This document shows positions 36,378 to 48,236 of a stretch of DNA of 64,000 nt, in pieces; position 1 is the stretch's first letter, and each line of letters opens with the position of its first letter. Both the position numbers and the translations under genes were made by a program. This DNA is from Balanoglossus misakiensis (lineage: Eukaryota > Hemichordata), in NCBI GenBank assembly GCA_040954595.2, contig CM082594.2, positions 2,976,001 through 3,040,000 of the forward strand, read 5' to 3'. Below the pieces are notes generated by a model. It was not told the DNA's origin. It did not search any database and saw only the letters and a list, made by a program, of their open reading frames with translations.

Positions 36378-37997
36378 ACCCCCCCCCCCAACCATTATTG
36401 TGCACGTTAGATCTTTTCATCCCGAAACACATCCCATTTCTTTGTGGACGCCGGGATCAGAGTTAAGCAAAGTGAAAAACTGACGTCTCGCAACATCACA
36501 GCGAGAAACGTGACTCCATTTTAGACCTTGAATGGATGAAATTTTAAATACCCCCATTTTATGTCAAATTGCTGTTTGCCAATACATAAGCGTGCCCTTG
36601 GGCCGGCAGCAAGCATATGTATGGGTGAATTATCCGGTGAAAAAACGTTTACAGCCTGTCGGTGGGGATTGGCTGATAGAAAAAGAATGTCAAACTTCTA
36701 ACATGTTAGTTCCGTACTCCTCTCCCACGAGGAAAACACTGATATCCATCGGTAAAATTGAAAGCAACGTCATTAGTTGCCTTCAATTCAGGATTTTTTG
36801 AATTCTCCTTAATCCATTAAAGAAAATAGGGGTCACTATGAGTGCCTTTGAAATACAAGGCCACGAATTAAGTCGATAAAATAACTGCCAGGTCAGTATT
36901 TTTCACCAACGGTCTTTCTACGGGTGAACACATTCAACGAATATTATCTCAAACTTGAGTACGGTGACCATAAAGTTTTTTAATCGACCACCAAGTTTAA
37001 TAGTGTTTGGCTGAGCTACAATGTATGTGGAAAATCGTCGTGAAATCGACAATGGTGCAGGAAGTGGGTTTTCAAGCAATTCTGTTGTAATCCTAGAGTA
37101 AGAGACGCTCGAAGTGCGTGTACCTCCTTTATTTCCATACGCCCATTTAGCCTGCGAATGACAGTTTGTTGGCGAAGTGTTGTTTTTCGCCTGGCCACCC
37201 CGCGAATCTCTGTGATTGCCTAGATTATTAATTTTTAATCTCTCCGTGGTCACCGTGGTTAAGTTTGCATTGATTTTCGCGCTGAATGAACGATATTAGT
37301 GACGGATCTGTTTCAGAGGAAAAAACCTCAACAACCATACCTTTGACGTAATCATACTTGATGATGGTATCTTAAAGTCCCAATAACTGCCACTTTTTTT
37401 TACCATTCCGGATTAATATTCAATTGTCAACAACTTATATCAGTACGTTTAAACGCAATATGGTATAGGCTGTGATGAGATTGTTTTGTGTACAATCATC
37501 AACAAATTGAGACAAGAAAAACAACTGAGACAAACAACGGAGAAGCCTAACTTGGGTTCAACACATCATCTATTCAATTCCACTTCGCTTGAACTCTCCG
37601 TAGCTTGCTCACAGTACCCGTCGCTATACTCTCAACATAGCACAATAGACAGGAACACATCAACAGTTGGTATTTTCCTCTTACTGTTTGCGTGTATATA
37701 AAACAAAAACGCTGCTTGTGAAATAATATAGTTTAAACCATTGAAACATTTTTTTTCATGTGGCAACATTGATATCCATTTGCCTATATGATTTCGTCTA
37801 TGCCACTTTTGACAATATAGAATAATTCGAACCATATAATTTACCGCTACTATTACCATGAGATCTTCTTAGCCGATTTAACTTATGACGCTCCGCAGGC
37901 AATTTCCGTGATGTCCACGGAGAATTAACATATTCTCAAAAACAACCTATCAATTATTCGTTCAGGGCCAACACGTAGAGTCACGTGATTCTCTCTC
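36337..37997. other. Repeat-rich spacer without genes
   Basis: GT run to 36376 then a C run. A degraded family-2 repeat (about 36735-37090: TTTTTCACCAACGGTCTTTC, GTACGGTGACCATAAAG) is followed by a degraded family-1 MITE (about 37095-37255: CCATACGCCCATTTAG, TGTGATTGCCTAGAT). No exon recognised. Confidence 0.5.
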
Positions 37998-38085
37998 TAT
38001 ATATACCACTCAACTATCGCTGCCTCACCCATTCTTTGATCCTCTGGACAGAAGATTTTACAAAAAGCGGCAAGACACGCAACAG
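37998..38085 (+). promoter_or_regulatory. Candidate TATA promoter and non-coding first exon
   Basis: TATATATA at 37998-38005, preceded by a CACGTG E-box near 37982. About 80 bases downstream is a consensus donor AACAG|GTGAGT (exon end 38085). The next acceptor on this strand with a following start codon is at 41728-41729, before the 7TM receptor ATG, so it may be a distal 5' exon of that gene. Inference only. Confidence 0.3.
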
Positions 38086-40079
38086 GTGAGTTGACAAAAA
38101 TCATACAAGAAATTAATAACCTGCTGGTAGATGTATAGAAGCTAAGGATAATTTTACATCGCGACATACACCTGCAAGTGTACACATGCACACGTTTGCT
38201 TGAGAACGTCGGGGCCCGTCTTATCCATCTGTGATTTGCCTATGGAAGACATATTTTCTCGTCGTTCAAGCATAAAGTAAACTCTTCTTTGAGAAGATTG
38301 TTGTGATATTTGGACCTTTGTCTGATACCTATAATTTTTAGTTAAAGATGTGAATATAGTTTATCAGAGAATCTCGTCTATGCAATTACAAATTCTGCGG
38401 TGTGGTTTAGTGGAGTGTAAGGTGGTGTAGTAATGTGTTGTGTCGTGTCGTGTTCTGTTCTGTTGAAATGTGTTTTGTTTTGTTGTATGGTGTGATGTGG
38501 TGTCATGTCGTGTGGCGGGCGTGGCGTGGCTGGTATGTGGTGTGGTGGTTCTTTGTGATATAAGAACTCCTATAGTAGCGTGTATTGATGGCATGGCGCG
38601 GACGAAAGGTGGTGTATGTATCATCCATTAATATCTTTATTGGAGTCGAGGTAGTTATTCAGGTCATTCAGGTAGATTTGAGCGTGTAAACCATCCTCTC
38701 CGGGACCAGATCGGAGTAAAATCAAAGTTAAGCGAAGTATGCGTCAGAAATGGTGTCGACAATCTATCACCTCACTGTGTCAGTCACGGTGTTTTGGTCC
38801 CTCGCTCGGAGGGCGTGGCCGCAAACCAACTGTATGTCCCTTCTCTCAACGACACCATACAGCAGTGAGAGAAATTAGTACCGTGCAATATCGGACAAGT
38901 TTTATCTTCTTCTCTATATTTATCGTGGCCATAATGGAGCTTGAAAAGACTACTGTAGAAATGTGAGGATGTCACTTGCCCCCCAAACCCCCCCTCCCCC
39001 CAACTTGCCACGAGACTATGGCATAAGACTGGATTCCGTAATTTACCTTGTGTTTTTATGACATCTATTTATTATCTCTTAGACAAAATAATAATAATAT
39101 GTGCTGTTCCTATTACATGGTTTTCAAAAATAGGGTAGGTAGGTAGGTAGAGATTTTTTTATTTTTGGAGAGAAAAAATACATTACAGATCGAAGTATTC
39201 ACGTGAAATTGTGTCAAATTAATCATCCATAGTTCCGGTTCATGACGTACAAGATTATACAATTGAGATTTACTAGTACATGTATGTAACTCCATCCAAT
39301 GAAACTTGTGTATAGACCATTTTGCAATCAAAATAATAAGGTTCATCTCATCCAATTTACCATTCTTTTCAATCCCATAACAATATATTGCCGACTCAAA
39401 GCTTCATGTAAGTCATACAACCTCTGTCGGACATTTCTACAATTTTCAATTGCCATACTTTTCTGGCCATGCTACATTACAATACCAGAAAAGGGAGTTG
39501 TCTCGGATTTTTTTCCAAAGATACAATTTTACATTATTTAAACATTTCTTATGCAAAAATTTCCAATGAAATACTCTTGATTTGTTCTTCTTTGTATAAC
39601 TCTGTGAGCTAAAGTCCAAACTGTTCTTTACTTGAACCCTTTCACCCCCAGTTCCCTCTATAGAGGTCCAACCTAAGCATAGAAAACAATGGGTTTGGAC
39701 TAAACCATGACGATGAAAGGGTTAAATCAATCAGTCCAAACCCATGCTGCCAGCTCTAAGTACTGACTGGTTGTGAAATACGGCTGACAAGAAATCTATA
39801 TACATCTCGTGTTTTCGATTTCATCAATTTTACTTTGTTGTTCTTATAAATAAATAAAGAGGGTAGTTCTCCCAACATGCATTATCGTCAGTCAAACGTA
39901 CAGTCCACATGAAAATTGGCATATTACAGCTTCCTTCGTGTAATGGTCCAGCTAGCACTTTTCTGGAAATTTTACCAAGGCCCTTTGTAATGTCGAAATG
40001 TTTAATAATGTGCTCTGGTACAACGATCATAGAAACTATATAGATATGATGATTGGGATAACTGAATGCAAGAGCATTC
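38086..40079. other. Gene-poor stretch with low-complexity GT-rich block
   Basis: 38395-38610 is a GTGTGGTG/TGTCGTGT-rich imperfect repeat. A GTAG run lies near 39134. No exon recognised on either strand. Confidence 0.5.
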
Positions 40080-41290
40080 ATTATAACCCCTCACGTATTA
40101 TGTCGTATTCGTGATTGGCTAAGACGCGCTCACGTGACATAGAGAAAAAAGTGATATAACATGGCAAGAGTTGATAAAGCCCTGTTGATATTGCCCGCTG
40201 GGTTGTTTTGGTGTTCTGCGCACGACTTCTGCACTTAACAAGCTGTCGTTCAATGGCTTCCTCCACGATCAGTCAACTCCCGCATCTATGGCTTCAAAGC
40301 GACACTTAAATAATAACACATGATAGCGAGGGCAATATCACGATTTGAAGCCTGCACGAGGGATGGTGATCTCTGACTATAATATTGATGATGCCCGAGC
40401 CGCAGGCGAGGGTATCATCAATATTGTGGTCAGAGATCACCAGCCCGAGGGCAGGCTTCAAATCGTGATGTTGCCCGAGCATCATGTGTTATTAATTTTA
40501 TTACGCCGAACATTTGAACGTACATACACTGCAGCATAGAAGAACGTAAACGCGCGTCCATATGTCGTACGTTGCTGAAAATGTAAAATGTCTCGATCTC
40601 CCAAGAATTATATGATACCTACTTCGAACTTAGATTATTTTGAAAATACTGCGCTGTTGGTTGCAATTTTGGTGTATTTACTGCCCGTTTGCATTAAAAT
40701 ATCGTCCAGTTGAACAGGTATTAAGCCTATGTGTCGCTTTGAAGCCATAGATGCGAGAGTTGACTGATCGTGGAGGAAGCCATTGAACGACAGTTTGGAA
40801 CGCGCAGAAGTCGCGCGCAGAACATCAAAACAACCCAGCGGGCAATATCAGCGCACGCGACAGGGCTTTATCAACTCTAACCATGTTATATCACTTTTTT
40901 TTCTATATCACGTGAGCGCGTCTCAGCCAATCACGAATACGGTATAATACGTGAGGTGTAATAAACAGGATTAACACCTGTTCAACTGGACGATATTTTA
41001 CCGCAAACGGACAGTAAAAACACCAAAATCGCAACGAACAGCGCAGTATCCTCAAAATTATCTGAGTACGAAGTAGGTATAGTTCTTGGGAGATCGAGAC
41101 ATTTACATTCTCAGCAATGCAACGTACGACATGGACGCCACCTTACATGTACGTTCTTCTATGCGGCAGTGTATGTACGTTCAAATGTTTGGCGTAATAA
41201 AATTAATAACACATGATGCTCGGGCAACATCACGATTTGAAGCCTGCCCTCGGGCTGGTGCTCTCTGACCATACTATTGATGATGATATT
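40080..41290. repeat. Interlocking inverted repeats (foldback element cluster)
   Basis: Three nested relations. 40080-40306 is inverted at about 40735-40965 (CACGATCAGTCAACTC and its complement). 40498-40735 is inverted at about 40970-41208 (ACTGGACGATATTTTA and its complement). 40308-40497 is itself palindromic and its outer half recurs at 41209-41290 (ATCACGATTTGAAGCCTGC, TAACACATGAT). The order is Y', P, X, Y, X', half P. Members share ends with the fragment at 12698-12816. Non-coding. Confidence 0.75.
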
Positions 41291-41565
41291 GACTTGGATC
41301 CATCGACGTATTGAAATGGCCACAAATTACAATGTTGTCACCCTCAAACATTCACTTGGTTTACAAAATTACAAAGACTAGTAAAAAGTTTGCAGAAGTA
41401 CTGTTCGGAACACAAATATTGAAAAGACGGAGGGAAGATCCCTTGAAATCTAATTCAACACTGAAAAATCTCATAATGTTATTTTTATATGCACATCACT
41501 AATGGCAATAGGAATGCTTTTGAAAAAAAGTATCGCAGCCCCACAACTATGTACTGTGCCGTGAT

Positions 41566-41575
41566 TATATAAAAG
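41566..41575 (+). promoter_or_regulatory. TATA box of the 7TM receptor gene
   Basis: TATATAAAAG, a consensus TATA element, about 180 bases upstream of the ATG at 41748 with no intervening gene. A start near 41597 is expected. An AG acceptor at 41728-41729 also allows use of an upstream exon. Confidence 0.5.
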
Positions 41576-41747
41576 GTTACCTCCCCATTCTCTATTCCAT
41601 ATTTTCTCTTCACTTTTTTTCATTTACTATAGGTCTCTCGCAAGCAAACACTACGGAAACATTGTCGTTTCTTCTGACAGACTTCAGAAAAAAGGTGTGA
41701 TAGCTTTATTTTTAAATTCTCTTTCTAGGCGCGCAGACTATTGCACC

Positions 41748-44700
41748 ATGAAAGCTGTTTGGTGTTTCTTCTGCATGAATCTACTGATGTATGGGAATGA
41801 GATGGTGGCATGGTCGCGTGCAACTGGTAGCAGTCATCAGACACCTCCTTTGACTCCCGCTCCACATTCGTCGGTGCCGTCGACGGCGCAGTCGACGACT
41901 CCTTCTGCCATCGACGAGATTACAACTCGGCCTCCCAGGTATTATGCTGTGTCTCCAGAGTCTTTGCGGTGCCACTACCCGACAAGTGGAAATCCACTGG
42001 ACTCGTGCTTGACACCCAGCGGGCTACTCTGCAATGGCACAGTGACTGTGAGAGCCTCAACGCACGACAACTTTATCTGCTCCTGCCAGCCCGAATGCCT
42101 GTGGCGTGGAGATTGCTGTCGCGACTTCGAAGAGAAATGTTACGGTGGCGACAACGGGTTGACGAACACGGAAGAAATATGGGTGCCTGAATCCTGCATG
42201 AAAGTCACAGGCGGTCGCCTTCATGTGATGGTGACGCATAAGTGTCCCAGAGACTGGTTGCATGAGAGTACCCGGCAGCAGTGTGAAGGTGGCAGCGGTA
42301 AGGTCATTTGTGTTTTCTGAGGTGACATTGCCTCATTTTGTTCTGCTCAACTGCTCAGTGCTGAACGTTCGTATTTTATTATTTTAGAGAGAAATAAACG
42401 TGGAAACATGATTTCGAAGCAGAACTAGTTCAACATCTGCTCCAAATTAAAGGGCATGCATGTTCACATTCAATGTACGATGTACAGTGGAGCAGAGGTT
42501 ATTGCCAAGTTGCTTTGATACAACCTCACTGATTGGTTGGGTCTCCTACAACCACACAGGGAGCTCTTCCTCCTTGTTTGTCTATAGGCCTATAGGAGTG
42601 ATGATGTGCAGCAAATGAACCCCAACCCTTACAAGTTACCCCAATTCTTGTACCCTAACCCTAACCTGTCAACAAACAAACAAACAAACAAAAACAAACG
42701 TGAGCATATTTTGAAACATGTATATTTTTTTATTATACAAAATGTATTAATCAATATTAACAGAACATATACACACGCGCACACGTACACACGCACACTA
42801 TATGCAACAGTGGGGGAAAAGGCTGCTACATGTATTGTGTTTGTAAACAGAAAAGACGCAGTTCAGACCAACCCCCCCCCCCTTTTAACACGTGTCGTTT
42901 TTATTTCATCACAGATGCGTCTCTTTATGAAGTGACTCCAGTGGTGGATGTTTTCGGAGGAGGCCGGGTATACAGGAACATCTATTGCGCTATGTGTAAT
43001 TGGGTGAATGAATCAAGCGTTCAGTTTGCCGGCTTACTGTGGCAATGCTCGCGCCGTGCCAGCAGCGTTCGAGATAATATCGAAGAACTTGGGGTCAACA
43101 TTTCCTCGATTCTCTCCTTAGTTAGAAACGACGAATTGTGTCCAATGACACCGGATATCCCCGAAGAACTCCGACGTGATGACGACGCGTGTTTTCGGCC
43201 CGTGGACACCTGCCCTGTTGGCTATCACAATGCCACGATTATCGACTTGTGTCACAGTTATACGGCAATAGTTTCGGTGGTGTCAAGTCGGCGAGGCGGG
43301 ACGATTTATTATAAGAACATTCATTGTGCTATATGCAATACAGAGGAAATGTATTTTTCCTGGGTATCCTGTGGTTTACCACCGCTGGAACATATACACG
43401 GTATACGCAATCCCACATATGATGTATTGTTTGATTTCAATGCCCAGGGTGAGCAGCGAGTTACCTACAAATATATTTCTCTCCAAGAACAAATTGATTG
43501 TGGAGAAAACGAGTTCTTTGATATGTTCATAGAGAAGTGTGTTTTAAAAGTTTCTTTGGAAAACACTTTATTGGCCGATGATGATTCCGGCATCAACTTG
43601 GCGAGCACCCCAGTGTCAGATTGGCTAGATCTTAACAGTTCCTTTGTGGAATTGAAAGGCGATGAATCTGTAGAGATTGTTCTCAGTTTCCGGATTTTCT
43701 TTCCATCGCAAACTTATCTGTGCGATATGACTCAACTAAAAAGCAACGTGACGTCACTGGTTAAAAATATCTTCGTTAACGATACCTACAATATTGCAAC
43801 GTCACAATACCGCATAGATGAATCTTCCGAGGGCTTTCTTGTCACCTTGTCGGTTGTTCTTGAAATTGAATCGCGTTTTATGAGAGATTTTCTGCCAACA
43901 GCGTGCATGACATCCTGGTTGAAATTGGGTTCAATATTGCCCATCGTGGCGGACGTCAAATCGGTGACGTTTGAAATGAGAAACGCCGCGTGTGACAACG
44001 ACACATCGCAAACAACGGTTGGGGGTCACGTGCTAATTTACAACAACGGAACTTCAGAGGAAGATTCCGCGGCCAATGTAACACGGCACTCAATGTACAG
44101 CTCCGAGCTTTTCAAATCTAAGTCGTGCCATTATGGCGGAGAAGGTCCCCTACTAGGATTTGAACTTGAAGTCGTGTTGTGTGCAAAGAAGGGCAAAGAG
44201 GGGGATGATTCAGGTCTGAGTTGTCCAACAGGAACGATTCTGAAGGTCTCCGAGGGCAATTTTGTGGTCGGTGACGATGTTCTTTCCGTCAGCTCGTGGA
44301 AGTATCCAAAAGAATTGTTTGTCCTATCGAGGGATGGCTCCTTCGCCCTTGTGTGCCACGCGAAGTTTACGAGGGCTTCGTTTTGGCACGTGAACTCTAA
44401 AACAAAACTGAAACAGTCGCTGACTCTCATTGGTTGTATCCTATCCATCGTGTGTCTGTTTGTCACAATCGTGACAATCTGCGCCTTCAAAAAAATGCGA
44501 AATCGACCCGGAAAGATTATACTGAACTTGGCTGTTGCTCTCATTGTTGCGCAGTTGCTGTTCGTGTCAGTATTGGATGTCACTACGTGGCCATGGTTGT
44601 GCAAGACAACTGCTATTGTTTCCCACTATGTTTGGCTTGCAGTGTTCTGCTGGATGAGTGTCATGTCCGTTGACATCGTGTATATGCGCACGCGGCTGAC

Positions 44701-45211
44701 ACGACCCGCATCTGCGAATGGCAGAATTTTTTTGTATTACTGCATCTACGCCTGGCTGCTGCCTCTCCTCGTGGTGGGCGTCTGCGTGGCCATTGATTTC
44801 TTGGCTCCCACTGACTACCAGATTGGTTACAGTGAAGGCGGCCACGTGTGTTGGATCGGCCGCCCCACTCCTTTGATAATCACATTCGTGGGTCCTGTTG
44901 GCGTTGTTCTGGTTTTCAACATAGTTTGCTTTGCGTACACTTTGTACTCGATATTTAAGTCGGAAAGGGAAATGAAAAACCATCGTCAGAAATCGTACAC
45001 GACTCAGCACATCATCTTCTCAGTGAAGATGTCCACGGTCATTGGGCTGACGTGGATTATTGGATTCGTGGATGGCTTCTTTCAGTCCGACGTTTTAGAT
45101 TATATATTCATTTGTTCAAATACCTTGCAAGGCGTGTTCATATTCGGAGCGTTTCTCTTGCGCGTGCGCACAGCTGGGTTGTATCGCGACCTGTGTTGCC
45201 CGTCTCAATAG
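41748..45211 (+). CDS. Somatomedin-B domain class B-like 7TM receptor
   Basis: Two exons, 41748-42297 and 42915-45211, join in phase 1 (donor GCG|GTAAGG, acceptor CATCACAG); 948 aa plus stop. The start has a good context (CACCATGA). Residues 1 to about 21 look like a signal peptide. About 28-66 is Pro/Ser/Thr-rich. A somatomedin-B domain with all eight Cys lies at 87-131 (CSCQPEC, RGDCC). Two Cys-rich repeats follow (YRNIYCAMCN and YYKNIHCAICN), then an extracellular region of about 400 aa with many N-glycosylation sequons. Seven hydrophobic helices span about 684-935, with family-B traits (RNRPGKIILNLAVALI, GLTWIIGF). No GPS cleavage motif (C-x-C-x-H-x-T) was seen before TM1, unlike typical adhesion receptors, and the C-terminal tail is very short. 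The overall plan resembles Methuselah/adhesion-like invertebrate receptors. Ligand unknown. Confidence 0.85.
42610..42710 (+). repeat. Fragment of the telomere-like foldback element
   Basis: CCCTAACCCTAACC followed by TGTCAACAAACAAAC and AACGTGAGCATATTTT, matching the right arm of the palindrome at 52112-52352. Located in the receptor intron. Confidence 0.5.
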
Positions 45212-46074
45212 CAACGCCTGCATTTGCTCCCCAGTTACTCACAACTTGATCTCGTAAATGACCAAACGTCTGGTTGTGTGTTTGAAGGAGGGGTCTACAT
45301 GTACAATGTATGTGGTGTGTTAACCAAGGTATGTGCACGCCTAATTGTCCAGAAGCGGATTTGTCCCCCGAATTTCGGAAAAATTATGGGAAGGCTCTTA
45401 GTTAAGTCAGCTAAATGTGAGAGAAATGCTGTATGTTTAAGAAGTTTACCTATACGTCACTGATTTATAAGACCTCAATGATATAATTCACACAAAAAGT
45501 GTCGAAGTTGGATTGTGCTGGGGAAATAAAGGGCCATATGTTGACTGCCGTTTATAAGACTGTATCAACCTCAACAAAACGTATTCCATCACTTCCCTCG
45601 TGAATCGTTCATGTCCAGTGACTATCGGGATGAGCTCCAATATGTTCATCTTGTGATTTCTACAATAAAAGCCACAAAGGCTGACACTTGTAGCATATAT
45701 TTGATGGACAAAATACTCTATAAAATAGATCCTAATAGCCGCGTGTGCATACCACGATAGCTCTGTACTCTTGCATTGGGCGGCTGAATAAACGGGTGCG
45801 GCACTCATTTATTATTAACTTGTTTATATTTACATGTATTGCCACAAGGTTGATAACATGTTTGTGTTCGCTCATGGCCCACTCTAAGTTTGACAGTTAA
45901 ATCATCAATGAAAGAAATTTCAACTATTGGGGCCTTTAATGTTGTATGTCTCCACTAATGTAGATCCAGCGGGCATAAATACTGAAAAAAGACATTTTAT
46001 CGTTGCGGTCTCTGCTCAGATTTTTACACTTTGTCGGTGAATTTCATACGTGGCACAGTTTACTGTTTGTGCGT
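45212..46074. other. 3' flank of the receptor gene, no gene
   Basis: No coding signal beyond the receptor stop. Possible AATAAA signals occur near 45524 and 45786. The region ends at the minisatellite. Confidence 0.5.
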
Positions 46075-47035
46075 CGTAGATTTCAGAGTGCATGGTGCTT
46101 TAACGGTTCGTAGATTTCAGAAATGCCGATTTTACCGTTCGTACATTTCAGAAGTTGCGATTTTATCTTTCGAAGATTTTAGAAATGTCGTTTTTACCAT
46201 TCGTAGACATTATAAATGACGATTTTACTGTTCGTAGATTTCAAAATGGCGATTATATCTTTCGCGGCAGATTTCAGAAATGGCGATTATAACATTTGTA
46301 TAATTGAGAAGTGGCGATTATACCGTTCGTTTATTTCCAAAAAGGCGATTTATCGCTCTTATATTTCAAAATGGCGTGTTTACCTTTCGTAGATTTCGGA
46401 AAAGGCGATTATACCGATCGCAGAATTCAGAAGTGGCGATTTTTATCATTCGTAGATTTCATTTATGACGATTTAACCGTTCCTAGATGTCAGACGTGGC
46501 AATTTTACCATTTTTTCCGTGTATTTTAGTCTGAGAAATGCCGAATTTACCGTTCGTTGATTTCAGAAGCGGCGATTTTATCGTCCTTAATAGATTTCAG
46601 AACTTGTTTAGACGTGGCAATTTTACTGTTTTTTTCTCGTAGATTTTAGAAATGCCGATTTTACCGTTCGTAGATTTCAGACGTGGCGATTTTCCTGTAT
46701 TTTGTGGATTTCAGAAATGCCGATTTTACCGTTGGTTGATTTTAGAAATGCTGATTTTACCGTTCGTAGATTTCAGAAATGGCTATTTTACCGTTCGTAG
46801 ATTTCAGACGTGGCGATTTTCCTGTATTTTGTGGATTTCAGAAATGCCGATTTTACCGTTGGTTGATTTTAGAAATGCTGATTTTACCGTTCGTAGATTT
46901 CAGAAATGGCTATTTTACCGTTCGTAGATTTCGGACGTGTCAATTTTACTGTTTTTTTCTTGGATTTCAGAAATGCCGATTTACCGTTCGTTAATTTGAA
47001 GAGGTAATTTTACCGTTCATAGATTTTCAGATGTG
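46075..47035 (+). repeat. Degenerate minisatellite, units of about 31-36 bp
   Basis: Repeats of GATTTTACCGTTCGTAGATT followed by TCAGAAATGGC or variants, about 28 or more units. It contains a higher-order duplication of about 127 bp (about 46667-46793 and 46794-46920 almost identical). Several frames are open because the unit lacks stops (FRNADFTVRRFQKC type), but no start, signal or splice structure suggests a gene. Confidence 0.85.
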
Positions 47036-47808
47036 GTAAATATTACTATATTTGTTCGGAGATGTTTCAAATGCACTTGTTAAACTCAAGGTATATACTA
47101 GTAACCCCTCACTGTCGCAGTACGAAATAATTTGAAACGATTTGAGACAATTTGGTCTCTCATTCAATAATTTGCACGATAACCCCTAATTTGTTATTCT
47201 CAATAAAATAATTTGAAATTGCCTTGAGAAAGATTGAAATTGCATTTGGAAAGATATGAGACACATTTTAAGACTTTGATTTCAGGGGAGCATATAATTG
47301 AATGATAAAGCGTGTCTGTTCTCTCGTTCAATTATACTTGCACGATGACCCCTAATTTTTGATTTTCAATTTAAGTGAAAATAATCTGAAGTTGTCTTGC
47401 GATAAATATAAGAGAGAGTTTATGAAATTGATTTTAGGGACTCGTTTTACTTGCAAGTTTAAGTTAATATGTTCTTTGAATCAAGACAATTGGTTTACAA
47501 TTAACAGAAGGTGTTTATAACAAATACCATTACTATCTGTCAACGATGTATTTTTTCTGATTCTGTAAGAAATGTACAATTATTGACATACTTGATAAAT
47601 ACTGTACCAAGTGGCGTATGAAAGTGAATTTTAACAAGATGATAGCTGTAGAAGGTTGCATTTTGGGAACACACTTTATCGATATCGTTTCCTATTGGCG
47701 TACCTCGCATGGTCTTGAAAAGCAGCAAAATCAGTAGCCATACACGACACTAAAAAGACGAGGAATCTATTGTCAGCCGCCAGATGGAAACTAGAGCGTA
47801 TTCCCTTT
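47036..47808. other. AT-rich spacer, no gene seen
   Basis: Contains two similar blocks (AATTTG(C)ACGAT-A-CCCCTAATTT near 47170 and TTGCACGATGACCCCTAATT near 47338), suggesting an old local duplication. No exon recognised. Confidence 0.45.
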
Positions 47809-48236
47809 AAGGATGTACGTTCGTCAAAATTGAAAGTACTGTCATTTCTTTTAATTGTGGATTTTTGGATCATCCTGTGTATGTATAATAAAAATTCGTG
47901 ATAAAATATACATGTAGGGGTCACCGCGCTTGTCTTTTGAAATACAGAGCCAAGTTTTGTCGACAATAGAAGAAAACTGCTGACTCTGCATTTTTTCACC
48001 AATGGTTTGTCTAAGGGCAAATATTTTAACGAAATTTATCTCAAAACAGAGCGCGGTGACCACACGATTTCATTTGACCAACAAATTGATATTTACTGGA
48101 CTGAGCTATGTGTAAAATTTCGTGAAAATGACAATAGTTGAAGTTTGTTTTCTAGCAATTCTCAATGTAATCCTATGGGGAAAAGACGAGTGCGCGCAGT
48201 TTTCCGGTTTATGTTCTGCGCGTAAGTGCCACTGTA
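47809..48236 (+). mobile_element. Interspersed repeat family 2, most complete copy
   Basis: Starts TTTAAGGATGTACGTTCG. Duplicon B carries the complementary end GCGTACATCCTTAA at about 33800-33814, implying inverted ends with TTAA. The interior shares TTTTTTCACCAATGGTTTGT and ATTTATCTCAAAA with 21190-21535. Non-coding. Confidence 0.6.

Noticed and set aside
36430-36475. 5S-rRNA-like words (GATCAGAGTTAAGCAAAG), also near 38715
   Set aside because: Only a short internal-promoter-like stretch matches; no full 5S gene or SINE body can be supported.
46075-47035. Repeat protein encoded by the minisatellite
   Set aside because: Several frames are open, units vary in length not divisible by three, and no gene signals are present.
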